Shown piece after piece: positions 26,001 to 37,300 of a DNA stretch of 64,000 bases. Position 1 is the stretch's first letter; the number at the start of each line of letters is the position of its first letter. A program made the translations under genes and the position numbers. Source of the DNA: Epiperipatus broadwayi (taxonomy: Eukaryota; Onychophora; Udeonychophora; Euonychophora; Peripatidae); assembly GCA_028023455.1 (NCBI GenBank), contig JAQFVV010000157.1, positions 806,001 through 870,000 of the forward strand, written 5' to 3'. The notes beneath the pieces are model-generated. The model saw only the letters and a list, made by a program, of their open reading frames with translations, searched no databases and was not told the DNA's origin.

Positions 26001-26697
26001 TATTTGTGTACTTTTCTCATCTAATAATTTCACTGTTAATATGATTATTAATTTTTATTTCTATTATAATTTACTATCTTTTCTTAATCAAAACTGTTAG
26101 TTTGGTTCCAAATGCTGGAGTCCTCTGCCAGATGGATCATTATCTTTCTCCCATGTCATTGCTGCCTAATAAAAATACATTTTTCACTGTGTTGATGAGT
26201 ATTGTTCTTTTTTACATTGATATTTTTTGTATGTTTTTTATTGTAAAGCCTCTTATTTCTGCATTCTCTAAAAACTCAACTTTCTTGTCATTCTGTAATA
26301 TAAAAATCCAATCTTTCAGGGTGTTCTTTTTTTATATTGTAACCTATGTTGGGTAATATATTACTATCTGTGGTATATAGCAGTCAGCCTCTGTTGTGTT
26401 TGAATAATAATGATAATAGTAATATTCGTTCCTCATAAACTAACAAGTAAATAAATAATCTCTCTGTGTGTGTGTGGACTTTAAAGATATTTCCTTCCTC
26501 AGCCCATGTCCACACAATAATTGCCACATTTTGCATTTTAGTCCAGTATTGGTTTGGTGGCTGCCTTTTAGATGCTTTGATCTTTATTCCAGATTTGCTT
26601 ATAAAATAATAAATTCCACAAAAAAAAAACAAAAACAGAAAATAAGAATATACAATTTATTAGTTAGTATTGAATGAATACATAAAATTCTAATTAG
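23095..26697. other. Gene-free stretch, unassigned
   Basis: The first ~700 bp could be the 3' untranslated region of the candidate gene upstream. About 24900-26350 is T-rich with short polar phrases on the minus strand that might be an old coding remnant, but no frame is long enough to name. No RNA gene seen. Confidence 0.4.
24915..25043. repeat. Hairpin-forming inverted repeat
   Basis: About 30 bp at 24915-24945 (CATCTTTCTT...CAATGC) is repeated inversely at 25013-25043, with a ~67-bp loop. No flanking duplication found. Confidence 0.65.
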
Positions 26698-26724
26698 CAC
26701 ATATATATATATATATATATATTT
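26698..26724. repeat. AT microsatellite
   Basis: (AT)n followed by TTTA units, just before the reverse-transcriptase relic. Confidence 0.85.
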
Positions 26725-26774
26725 ATTTATTTGGATAAAATATACCTTTTTAATATCTCTATCTTTGATGTCAT

Positions 26775-28053
26775 TAATTTTAGGATTTCATTCACATAAT
26801 TCTATTGCTCAAGGCTTTATCCCCTCATAACTATCTTCTCTTCACAACTTATATCAACTCCCTTCTTTTGGAAATAGAAAGCAAAATTCTAGGAGTGCTT
26901 GTTCCTATAATTAATCAAACCATTAATCACATTTCTTATATGGATGACTTAGTTATTATTCTACCATCAAAAATCTCCTTCCCTTATTTGATTTGGTACT
27001 AATAATTATATTAATAATTTTTCAATCCACTTTAATAAAACAAATCTACTTGGAATATTCTTACAGGTAAGAATATTCCTTCCAATTTTTTCTCTATTCC
27101 TCAAAAATGTTTAGGTTTTCTAATGCACTTCTCATATGATGCGATGAAAACTGCTATTCAAAATCAGCTTATTGTTTCAGTAGAAAGCACCATCAATGCA
27201 TTATCCAAAGCATACCTTTCAATATATGCTAATACATCACTAGTCAACATTTTAATAATTTCTAAAATTAATTATTTCTTATCCATTATTAAATTTACTT
27301 CTTCATTCAAAATATATATATATTTCCTTATCACCAGACTAATCTGGAATAAAAAGGCAGTAGCTCTATGCATAAGAAATATGCAAAAAACATATTAAAT
27401 TCATTGGTCTCTCATTACATGACATTTCTACATTTTATATTCAGAGAACCATTAATGAAATGACTAAACTAATTAGTTTCTTCCCAAATGTTAATAGTGT
27501 AATTTCTGTTAACCCTACTGACACTCCACCACCCATTAACAATAATTTTATCAAAACCTTAATAATTCTCATAAGTAAGCACACTATTCTCTCACATAAT
27601 TTATTTCTAAATAAAATTAACTATTGGCAAACATATGAAATTGAAAATAATAATAGTATATCAAATAATAGTAAATTTTTCTTGTTATGTAGTAACAAAT
27701 CCATTATAAAAAAGTTCAGATATTGGCACCTGGAATCCAAATATCTGGACTTCTTAACTAAAATAAATGTCAAAGCCCTTCCTACTAATTATTTTCTCTT
27801 CTACAAGTGACACTTCACAAATATAGATCCATTATGTGCCCTCTGTCATAGAAATGAAGAAACATTGGAACACTTTCTTATGGATTGTTCCTCACTTCTT
27901 CCTTGTCATACTCTTATCACTAACATGACTCATTCAAACTCACTAACAATCAACAACCTCATAAAAAATATACAAAATCTTTTTCCCCAATATAAGAATC
28001 ATTGCATTCATTCTTTTCACACTCTGGTTTCTAAGATGCTATCTAAGCTTTAA
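26775..28053 (+). pseudogene. L1/Tx1-like non-LTR reverse transcriptase, 3' part
   Basis: A 5'-truncated retroelement polymerase. In order: an IAQG relic and LYINSLLLEIESK (RT block with QG...LSP...LYIN), SYMDDLVII (catalytic YxDD block, about 26934), KCLGFLMHFSYD after a frame change (about 27110), thumb-like sequence with LIWNKKAVAL, then YWHLESKYLDFL and LPTNYFLFYK, and finally CALCHRNEETLEHFLMDC, the CxxC...H...C motif found at the C-terminus of many non-LTR polymerases. Stops or frame changes near 27002, 27398 and 27808. The 3' flank (about 28080) has a short A-run. The clade assignment rests on motif style only. Confidence 0.75.
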
Positions 28054-28588
28054 TCCTATATCTCACAATACTAAATCACTCTAAAAAAAATTAAATAATA
28101 TTAAGACCAGAGATCAAATCCATGTATCAGCTGATATTTTTGCAGCTACATGAAATCTGATCTCATTAACAACAACCCAGTGATTTGGCTATTGAATATA
28201 CTAATTAATATGCATTAGATGTATATTGATTATGGCTCAATTAAAAGAACATCTATCTTATTGGTTTTCTACTTGAAATCTTTTGTTTAATAAGACTTGT
28301 AAATAATCTCCAATATATGTAGTAAACCTAATAAAGTTAATTTTAAAATAATTTTAACTGTCTCTTCATTTTATCTACTATATTAGCTTTTATTCTAATT
28401 TAAATCTTACAATTCTGTTTCAACATGTGTATGTACTGATAAAACATAGCATTTATTAAGTTTCATTTTGAGCATTCTGTGTCAAATAATATTGAAGCTG
28501 CCTCATTAAGTATTTTCAAACATTAAACATTCCACACTAGGCAAATATGGACACTTGTATAATGCTCCTAGCCATTACTAATTTATTA

Positions 28589-30393
28589 AGGTTGTTTTTT
28601 GATAGCTGGTCATGGCCGCTTGATGGCATTTATGCGTTAAAACACATAAAAACACTGTTTCTGCAGCCTACACTTATGGCTAAGAAAACAGTTGTGTTTA
28701 TCTTAGCCATTGCAGGCCACTTGGATGGCTTTGCATATTATGGCCAGTTTTGTGCTTCGCAACACTTTATGTGAATTTGCACAATTCACTGATCGCTACT
28801 GTATCATCTGAAAATGTTTGGATTTCAAGTGGCCACAAGTTTTGATATCTCCATAGCAGAGTAACTAAGAATTGTCACACCATCCCTACCCTTCTCTACA
28901 CAACATGGAATTTGCAAAATATTGGTAAAGGGTAAGGCTAAACATGTTTCAGCCAAGCTCATGCGAAAACTCACACTTTGCATGAAATTATACAATACAA
29001 ATAAAATGGCATACAAATTGTGCCACTTACCGATGTCAGTCAGGCTCCTTCAAACGAATGTATTCCATTTTTAAAAATAAAATATTAAAGACATAGTAGG
29101 AAAAAATAAAATGTCATTAATAGTAAGAGCAAAATTGAAATCGTGTAATTAAAATCACTGTACAGCCAAAAAAAAGTCGCCATATTTTAAATCTGAAAAA
29201 ATAAAACAAAATGTGTAAAAGTTTGAAGTTTTGATGTTATTGTAATTTTTGGGGGGCTGGTGTGTTGAAAGGATCAAAAAATGTAATTAATGGGAAAAGT
29301 TTTTTAAATAAATTGCAAAATAGATATCGCGTAATAGCAATAAAGCCCCCCAAAAAATCACCGTATAGTCGCCGTCTTTAAAAAAAAAAAAAAAGACAAT
29401 GAAAGTTGAAAAAATTAAAAGTTTTGATCTTATTTTAATTTTTTTTTGGGGGAGGGGGTTGAGAAACCAAAGTTATTTTTTGTTTGTTTTTATTTTTTAA
29501 AAAAGGTAACAGAAATTGGTTTTAAAAATAAAAGTTTTAGTATATCAGTGGTATAGAAATAAAGCCAAAAAAAATATCGCCTTATAGGCCAAAAAAAAGT
29601 GGCTGTATTTTTAAACAAAAAAAAAGAAAAGAAAATGAAACTTGAATAAGTCAAAAGTTTTGATCCTATTTTAATTTAGGTGTGGATTGAGAAAACTTTA
29701 TAAAAGTTATAGACAGAAGTTATTTTTTGGTTGTTTTTATTTTTAAAAAAAAGGTAATAAAAATTGATTTCAAAAATAAAAGTTAAAGCCAAAAAAGATC
29801 TTATCTTAAATTTTTAGGGGGGGGGGAGTGGGTTGAGAAATACTTGGGTTGAGAAATACTTTGTCTTCACTGAGACAAAAGTTATTTTTGGTTTGTTTTT
29901 ATTTTTTAAAAAAGGTAATAAAAATTGGTTTTAAAAATAAAAGTTTTAGTATATCAGCATAAAGGCAAAAAAAAATATCGCCTTATAGGCCAAAAAAAAA
30001 GTGGCTGTATTTTTAAACAAAAAAAAAAAAAAGAAAATGAAACTTAAAAAAATCAAATTTTGATCTTATTTTAATTGGGGGGGGGGGTGTATTGAGAAAT
30101 ACTTTGTAAAAGTTAGAGACAGAAGTTATTTTTTGGTTTTTATTTTTAAAAAAAGGTAATAAAAATTGATTTCATAAATAAAAGTTAACGGCCCAAAAAA
30201 AAAAATCGCCGTATAGCAAAAAAAAAAAAAAACCCACTAAAAGTGAAATATTAAAAGACAAAGTAGAAAAAATTTACGAGATCAAAAAAAGTCGTTGTAT
30301 TTTTAAAATCGTGGCCCAGTAATGTTTCATTTTATTGTTTTAAACATAAACAATGCCATCAAGCAGCCGTGACCAGCTATCAAAAGACAACCT
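28589..30393. mobile_element. TIR element with internal tandem array
   Basis: The ends AGGTTGT(T/C)TTTTGATAG are inverse copies extending ~45 bp (28589-28633 versus about 30349-30393). TTATTA flanks both sides (28583-28588, 30394-30399), a possible short target-site duplication. The left ~450 bp are GC-richer; the rest is the skewed array described separately. No transposase; a short open frame at 28547-28774 spans the TIR and is not thought to be coding. Non-autonomous DNA transposon of unknown superfamily. Confidence 0.65.
29095..30310. repeat. Irregular tandem array inside the TIR element
   Basis: At least five units repeat the order AAAGTTTTGATC-TTATTTTAAT, G-run with GTTGAGAAA, ACAGAAGTTATTTTT, AAAAAGGTAATAAAAATTG, then A-runs with CGCC(T/G)TATAG and GTGGCTGTATTTTTAAA. 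Unit spacing varies from about 130 to 265 bp. Strong purine bias on the + strand. Confidence 0.8.
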
Positions 30394-30513
30394 TTATTAA
30401 AAAGTAAATATATAAGGTATATGAGCACAGACTTTCACATGACCTACCCCTTTCCACTCCATCTCATAACACTGATACACTTGAACACATATATGTCGAA
30501 AAGATAAATAATC

Positions 30514-30560
30514 ACCAATATATGTATTTTATGCTAAACCAGCAATCATCATCCAGATTA
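30514..30560 (-). ncRNA. Hammerhead ribozyme relic, family 1
   Basis: On the minus strand: GAUGAUGA, stem UUGC/GCAU with loop UGGUUUA, then AAAA (GAA core lost), AUAC-AUAU-A and UUGGU. Two core bases differ from consensus and stem I no longer pairs, so this is a dead copy. Confidence 0.5.
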
Positions 30561-30944
30561 TCATCTCTACACATATATGCAATAAGTGCTCAGATATATA
30601 TTAAGATAGCCAATCTTCATACTTCTAATGGAAGGCTTCAATCCACTCTAACTCTTCAACCATCCATCCAATTGAAAATCTGATGATGGAATGCTCAGGG
30701 CCTTTGAGCATTCTATCATCAGATTTTCAATTGGATGGACAGTTGGAGTGTGGAGTGGATTGAAGCCTGACCATTAAAATATGAAGGAATGCTCAGGGCC
30801 TTTGAGCATTCCATCATCAGATTTTCAATTGGATGGACAGTTGGAGTGTGGAGTGGATTGAAGCCTGTCCATTAAAATATGAAGATTGGCTATCTTAATA
30901 TATATCTGAGCACTTATAGCATATATGTGTGGAGATGGTAATCT

Positions 30945-30990
30945 GAATCTATTGATGATTGCTGGTTTAGCATGAAATACGTATATTGGT
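30945..30990 (+). ncRNA. Hammerhead ribozyme relic, family 1
   Basis: UUGAUGA at 30952-30958, stem II UUGC/GCAU around UGGUUUA, GAA at 30974-30976, perfect stem III AUAC/GUAU, A at the cleavage position (30985), then UUGGU. C3 of the core is U and the 5' strand of stem I (AUCUA) does not pair with UUGGU, unlike the copy at 47917-47960. Probably inactive. Confidence 0.55.
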
Positions 30991-31151
30991 GATTATTTAT
31001 CTTTTCGACATACATGTGTTCAAGTGTATCAGTGTTATGAGATGGAGTGGAGAGTGGTGGGTCATGTGAACGTCTGTGCTCATATACCCTATATATTACA
31101 TATATAGATACAGGTATATAATAAGCCTGTATTTCAGTTAAAAAGTAAATA

Positions 31152-33520
31152 AGAATGACCGACCTAGCTGAAAGTAATCCTAAGCATTAAAAGCAATTCT
31201 AATGTTTTATTGTTTTCTTTATAGTGGACCTTACAAATGAATAAGGAAAGAAATAAAACTATTGAGTTAAGTAGCAGATAATATATTGGGTAATCATAAT
31301 ACCCTGGTAAATAGACCACAATGATATAGCTAAATCTCAATTACTAATTATTAAATACGTAAATACTTTCTACTTTGATATCAAAAGGCTTATGCCCAAA
31401 TAAATATTTTACCCCAGCAGAAAATCATATTCAAAAATATATAACTTAAAATTATTGTTATATCTTTATTGTTATTTAACTTCAAATATTTTATTCTCAA
31501 CTTACTACTATTTTACATATGTACTCAAAGTTTTATACTAAAACCCTTCATTGATTCAGCACAATTATCTTTATTATTTAACTCAAAATTTCTTTCCTAA
31601 TTAAGGGGTATAAGCATCAATAAAAATAAATATTTTCTTAATTATTTAATATCAAATCCCAAGCTCTTCTTAACATAATACTTTCTTTTATTCATACACA
31701 TCTCATAATAATATATTACAGCTTTGTATCTGCCATGAAAATAATGCCCACTCAAACACATACATATAAAATCAAGCTTATTTTCACTTACGAATACAAA
31801 ATAAGTAATCAATCTTTAAATATTAAACATCTTGTCCTTTGTTCTTGGTATAAACATTTCAATATGCCTATGTTGTATATATACATAATTATGCTTACTT
31901 AAATTTCACTATAATAATAAAAAGAAACTCATCATTTGTAAAGGAATCATATATATCTAGTCTATAGTTATTTACTTAACCTTTAAGTTTGTACTTAATA
32001 GTAATATTGTTTTTTCTTTTAAAACTTTAAATAATTTTTTTATAATGTTCTAAGATATCGAAATCATTCATTTTGACTGATAAATTTTATTGATATCTAT
32101 TTTGATTCTTTTCACCTTTAATCCAGCTTTATTTTTCTTCAAATTAATTATCTTTGAAATCACCTATACAGAAAGAAGAAAAAAATGTTATTTTATTCTC
32201 AGTTAAACTTAATTTATCTTTTCCTTTCCTGTTTTTTTTCTAGAAAAAAAAAAGAATTGTTTAAACAAAATCTCGTATATAAATACATATATAAGTATAA
32301 ATAAATATTCCTAGGAAACAATTTTTAAAACTAACAATATTTTTCATAATTGATTTTAAAGATATGTTTTTTATAGTCTAAAGTAAGTATAAATAAATAC
32401 TTTTACATATTTAGGCTCATACACATATATGACTATGTAGTTGGTTTGTTAGCAAAATTTTCTTCATGATATATTTTTTTCCATTTTGAGTTGTGATGAA
32501 GCTTCAGGTTATCTAAGATTAGATCCATTAACTTTCACATTGTAATTTAGTTATTATAAGAAATTTTAAATCAGTCACTTTCTGGAAGTCATATTTTAAT
32601 ATAGCATCTACTGATAGAAATTTGACTTTGTCTCTTGTATTTAGAATTTGCTAAATGACACTTCTCAGGAAAATTGAGGAAGTGAAACTTTTTTTAAATC
32701 TTCCATTAAACATTAATAATTTGAAAAGACAATAAATTGATTTACTTTGCAAACCTTATTTATACTTTTGACCTGGCTCTCCCTTTGTGTAGATTTGTCA
32801 AATAATTTTATTATATATGGGGATTAATTTCTATTTTTATTAATTAGTTTAATTATTACAAATAAGCATTTAAGAGTTTATTTCATCATTAATCAAACCA
32901 AAATTATAAAAGATTTGCATAATTATAGGTTGACATTTTAATTAAAAAATTTTTTATTTTATTATCAAAATACTTTACTAATCTACAAAATTTTATTCTT
33001 AACAATTTATTTTTAATTTTTTCATAATTTAGTAATAATCATCTGTGAAGGAATTCATTTATTTAAATAAATAAAAAAATGTCTGCATAAAAAAAATATC
33101 TTTGATTTAAGTAATTAATATTTAATCAAATTAAAATAATCTTAACATGTAAGAAACCAAGAAAAATATTTTGTTTTCTTTCATTTCAATATTTACTAAC
33201 AAAAATGAAATATATTTTATTTCATTTTTTTTTTTTTAGTATTGAATGAATATAATTTTGAATATGTTTTTACCTTTTTATTTTTTTTAAAGTCAATTTT
33301 TGTACCAAATATTTATTGTGTGCACATACATATAAATGCATATTGAACCTATTTTTGTTTCAAGCTAATTTAATAGCTTTATCTTCATGTGCTTTAATTA
33401 ATCCCATTCTAATAGTAATTGTATTTTAAACCCCTATTGCTATTTCTGCCTGTTTTATGTGGTTTGGCAATGTAACCCTATTTCATTATAACAATCATAT
33501 AATTAGTGTATTAAAAAAAC
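31152..33520. other. AT-rich stretch with one dispersed repeat
   Basis: Apart from the repeat at 31525-31905 nothing gene-like is visible; long A/T homopolymer tracts. Confidence 0.5.
31525..31905. repeat. Dispersed repeat family 3, copy 2
   Basis: Collinear with 20668-20990 in the same orientation; see that entry for shared phrases. Diverged by substitutions and small indels. Confidence 0.7.
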
Positions 33521-33699
33521 TATAATGCATATTAAGCCAATAAACATCACATGACCACCACCCCTTATGCTTGTGTATAACTGTTGTTAAAACAGGCAAA
33601 ACTCACTATAAATATTGCCACACACAGCAAGCTAGAGTAATCAATGGATGCCAGAAGGCTTGTGCACAAAATCCCCATCTAGTGCCTACTCATCCAATA

Positions 33700-33742
33700 T
33701 CCCCAGGCTAGTTTCTGGCTTATAGCCTTCATTAGTGATGAG
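33700..33742 (-). ncRNA. Hammerhead ribozyme relic, family 2 copy A
   Basis: Minus strand: stem I strand CAUCA, core CUAAUGA (G5 mutated to A), A-GGC/GCC-A stem II with loop UAUAA, GAA, then ACU/AGC and C, and UGGGGA. Two damaging changes (core G5; GUC to GCC), otherwise all elements are in order. Confidence 0.55.
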
Positions 33743-34104
33743 CCTTGGATCTGAGAGCACTGCACCTAGATCTTAGGATCTAATGCAACCCTCCATCAAC
33801 CATCTTTTATCTCCATTTAACTACAAAACTATGAGTCTTAAACTGAAAACACCTTAATGTTTTCAATCCAAACCCATTAGCTTATATAGTCATATGGGTC
33901 TGAACCCAGTTCAGAATCCATACATTTTGGTGTCTTTAGTTCTTTAATAACCATAGCCACCACTATCCTTTGAGGCAGGATTAGTTTTAAGCCAATAAAC
34001 GTCACATGACCACCATCTCTTATGCTTGTGTACAGCAAGCTAGAATCAATGGATGTCTGAAGGTTTGGGCATAAAATTCCCATCTAGTGCCTACACATCC
34101 AATA

Positions 34105-34147
34105 TCTCCAGACTAGTTTCTGGTTTATGGCCTTCGTCAGTGAGGAG
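34105..34147 (-). ncRNA. Hammerhead ribozyme, family 2 copy B
   Basis: Minus strand: UCCUCA, core CUGACGA (allowed C at position 7), stem II GG/CC with loop, GAA, stem III ACU/AGU, GUC cleavage triplet, then UGGAGA. Stem I forms 5 of 6 pairs. Stem II is weakened here (GGC opposite ACC) and an A-A apposition replaces the usual G-C pair next to the core, as in the copies with intact flanks. Confidence 0.6.
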
Positions 34148-34189
34148 CCTTGGATCTGAGAGCACTGCACCTAGATCTCAGATCCAATC

Positions 34190-34231
34190 TCCTTACTGAT
34201 GAAGGCCATAAGCCAGAAACTAGTCCAGGGA
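34190..34231 (+). ncRNA. Hammerhead ribozyme, family 2 inverted copy
   Basis: Stem I strand UCCUUA, core CUGAUGA at 34196-34202, stem II GGC (34204-34206) / GCC (34212-34214) with loop CAUAA, GAA at 34216-34218, stem III ACU/AGU (34219-34224), C at 34225 giving a GUC site, then CAGGGA. Five of six stem I pairs form; the pair next to the cleavage site is A-C. Short stem III suggests a motif that works best as a dimer. Confidence 0.6.
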
Positions 34232-34354
34232 TATTGGATGAGTAGGCACTAGATGGAGATTTTATGCACAAGCCTTCTGGCATCCATTGATTACTCTAGC
34301 TTGCTGTGTGCGGCAATATATATAGTGAGTTTTGCCTGTTTTATAATGCATATT

Positions 34355-37300
34355 CTGAGTTTGAGCATTTAAATACTTTTTTATTAATTCATCAAGAAAA
34401 TAAGATGTTTATAAGTAACAACCAAATTTTGAATAGCAAATTATAATAATATAAGAGCCATAGGACTGATTTTAGTGAATCCCTGTCCATTAATTGTGCT
34501 AAACCGTTAAACATTACTAATCACAAGTCAGTTTAGTTTGAATATTATTTACATTAAGCCTATGTTATTTGCTTTTTATTTTAAAATGTGAAAAATAAAA
34601 TATAATTATTAAATGGTTTGCCTTTTATAGTCAAAAAACTTGCATATAATTATATTAATTAAATAATTTATGTTATTCGCATATTTAATACAATTGGTGA
34701 GGTTAAATGAAATGAAATAAGTTTCTATCTGACTAGAAAATATTTGTGTTGTGTATTTTATAAAATAAGTAATATCTTTTTTATGAATATATATATATAC
34801 TATTTGTAAGATTTATAAAAAAATGGATTTAATTATAATTTCTGCCTATCCAAAATATTGATTACAAAATGCATTGCTTTTAATAATTGTGTGTATTTTA
34901 TCTTTCACACTTTAAAATAATGCATTTTGATTGAGGTAAAAATCAATTAATGTCAATATTTTTTAATTCAACATAACTTTTCATACATCAAAATCAAGTT
35001 TAATTCTGAATAGATAAAATAAATTACTTTTTATCTGATGTCTAAAGTACTTTAGCAGCAAACTCTACTTTTCTATTTTGAATGGGATCTAGTGAGACTT
35101 TTGTTAATATTCCTCCATATTTGAACATTTTATTTTTACAATTAAACCTTTTTTCTATATCAAATATTGATAATATTAACATTATTTATTACAAATGTAA
35201 ACCTTCAAGTAATACATATTTCAAAAGTTAATATTTAATGTTTTCAAAATATGAAAATAAATATTTAAATGTTGCTTGGTGTCATTGGAAGTAATTTATT
35301 TGTTAAAAAAATTAGAAGAATGACGTATTAGATATTTGAATTTTGTGGTATTACAATAAAGACATATTTAGGATTAATCATCATCAAAGAAAATAAATAA
35401 ATCTTGAAAGTTAATATATTAATTATTGTTATTAAAATTTTAAAAAATAATTTCCTTACCATTTTGACAAAGGCAATTTTAATTTATTCCAGAAGAAACT
35501 GCTTTGCTGTAATCATCTTTTTAAGAGTTGCTTTTTAAAAATACATTGTTTTCAAAGAAAATCTTTTATTAGTGATATAATTTTTTGGTTTAAAATAAGT
35601 CTTTTACAATAATATTATAAACAAACTACTGAAATACTGAAAATTACTATTTTTTTTAGGAATGTAAATGATTTGATTATTTGACCTTGGGCTGACATTC
35701 TGCCAATCAGAAATTGTCATTTCTATTGACTTTTAAGGCCACCCCTCTCATGGTATTATCATGCAAATTAGACTATTGTCCTTGCTGAAAAGGTCCATGT
35801 AATTCTGACATTTTCAGATTTTTTACAACTAAGAATTTTAAAATGTAACTGTAAAATACAACTGCAAGTAAGGTAAGGTTACAGATAGACTTAAAATAAT
35901 ATGGATCAGATATAGAGAGTGTAGAACCATCATAATGCCCAAAACCATAAAATCTATGTGAGATTGTCTCCAGGCAAATCTGATTGAATAGATACGTTAT
36001 ATCAAGGATGAAATTTAAATATACAAAATATGACAATTAACTATATTTTAATAATTCTACAATTATACTACCATAATCTGTTATATGTTAAAGAAACAAA
36101 TATATTTCTAGATTGAATCCTTATGTAAAGTAAATAAGTGCTACTTATTGTTGATGTTTTTTAATTCAGCATAATTTTTCACAAAACTGCTATCCAACTT
36201 AACTATGAATAGATTAAGTTTTTATCTGATGGTCAGATACTTGAATAAACAAATAGAATAGACAATGGCAACAATGTTCTCATTGTTGATATATTTATTA
36301 AAATACTTAGATGCCAGGTAAAAAGTGGATTCATTTTTTTCATCTTTTGTGATTTGTGGTGATTTTTAAGAGCTTGGCACTGTCAATAAAAGGGTATCCT
36401 TAAAACTGTCCTGTGAGTTTTGTATTATTATGGTTTATAGATCAGAATTTGGCTTTTATGTATAATATATATTACGTTATTTTCAGAATAAGCTAATTAA
36501 AGGGTATTTAAATATTTTTATTCATAATATATTTTGGCATATATATACATGTCCATATGTTTTTAGTATTGTTTATATTTTAAAAATCTGATAGTTAATT
36601 TGGAAAAGGCACAGGTAAAGTAGATCATTATAAATAGTTAATATGGAAGAAATAGAAAAGAAAAATGATACCATGTTTATATATATATGAACTTTAAATA
36701 TATATTTCTATTATTGAACTATAAACAAAAATTGAAAGTTAACTTAGATTTTTATTCTATACATAGTGCGAAATAAAATATTTATTCAGTAACAGCAAAT
36801 CATCATTTTTTTAAAGTGATAATAATAGAGTTTCATTTAAAATAATAATAACATCCCCTTAAATGATAATATTTTTGTTTAATATTACAAAAAATATTTC
36901 GAAAAGAAAGTTTTTAATTTATTTTTGTATAATTTATGCAATCCCTTTTCTCACAGCTGCAAATATTAAATACATTTTTAAATCGTGTATAAAAGGTTTT
37001 TTTTAAAAAAAAAATTATGAAAATTACACATTTAATGTAATTAATAATTATAGCTTAATGAGTTAAAAATATAAAAAAGAATATTATATTTAAGCTATTT
37101 AAAAATTCTTGTTTATGAATTATTTATAATTACTATGATTTAAACATAGATATTTTTGCTAAATTTAAATTTTTCTAGAGTGACTGTAATAAGTGATAAA
37201 ATGGTTGCACATAAATTATAAAGTAACTGTTAAAATCTTGTAGTGTTTAAAGTTTGAAGATTTAAAGAGATTTATCTCGATTTTATTGCTGCTAAGACCA

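Larger units (their letters stand above)
30411..31137. mobile_element. Hammerhead repeat family 1, inverted composite
   Basis: TTAAAAAGTAAATA occurs at 30397-30410 and 31138-31151, a 14-bp target-site duplication. Inside, a minus-oriented copy (30411 to about 30700) and a plus-oriented copy (to 31137) face each other around the hairpin GAATGCTCA-GGGCCT-TTGAGCATTC. An ~85-bp segment including that hairpin is duplicated again (about 30700-30785 and 30787-30883), as if the polymerase switched templates. Both copies have hammerhead-like cores. The right end is GCCTGTATTTCAG. No coding capacity. Confidence 0.75.
33534..34342. mobile_element. Hammerhead repeat family 2, head-to-tail dimer plus inverted copy
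   Basis: ATAATGCATATT at 33522-33533 and 34343-34354 is a 12-bp target-site duplication. Copy A (33534-33988) and copy B (33989 to about 34175) are direct repeats reading on the minus strand; a third, plus-oriented part (about 34176-34342) folds back on copy B around GATCTGAGAGCACTGC. Each part contains a hammerhead-type sequence. The predicted cleavage sites of A and B (33705/33706 and 34110/34111) are 405 bp apart, defining a monomer. Copy B lacks ~50 bp present in A. Non-coding; resembles animal retrozymes. Confidence 0.75.

Noticed and set aside
24900-26350. LTR-retrotransposon gag on the minus strand
   Set aside because: Only short Lys/Glu-rich phrases between many stops; no zinc knuckle, protease or RT motif.
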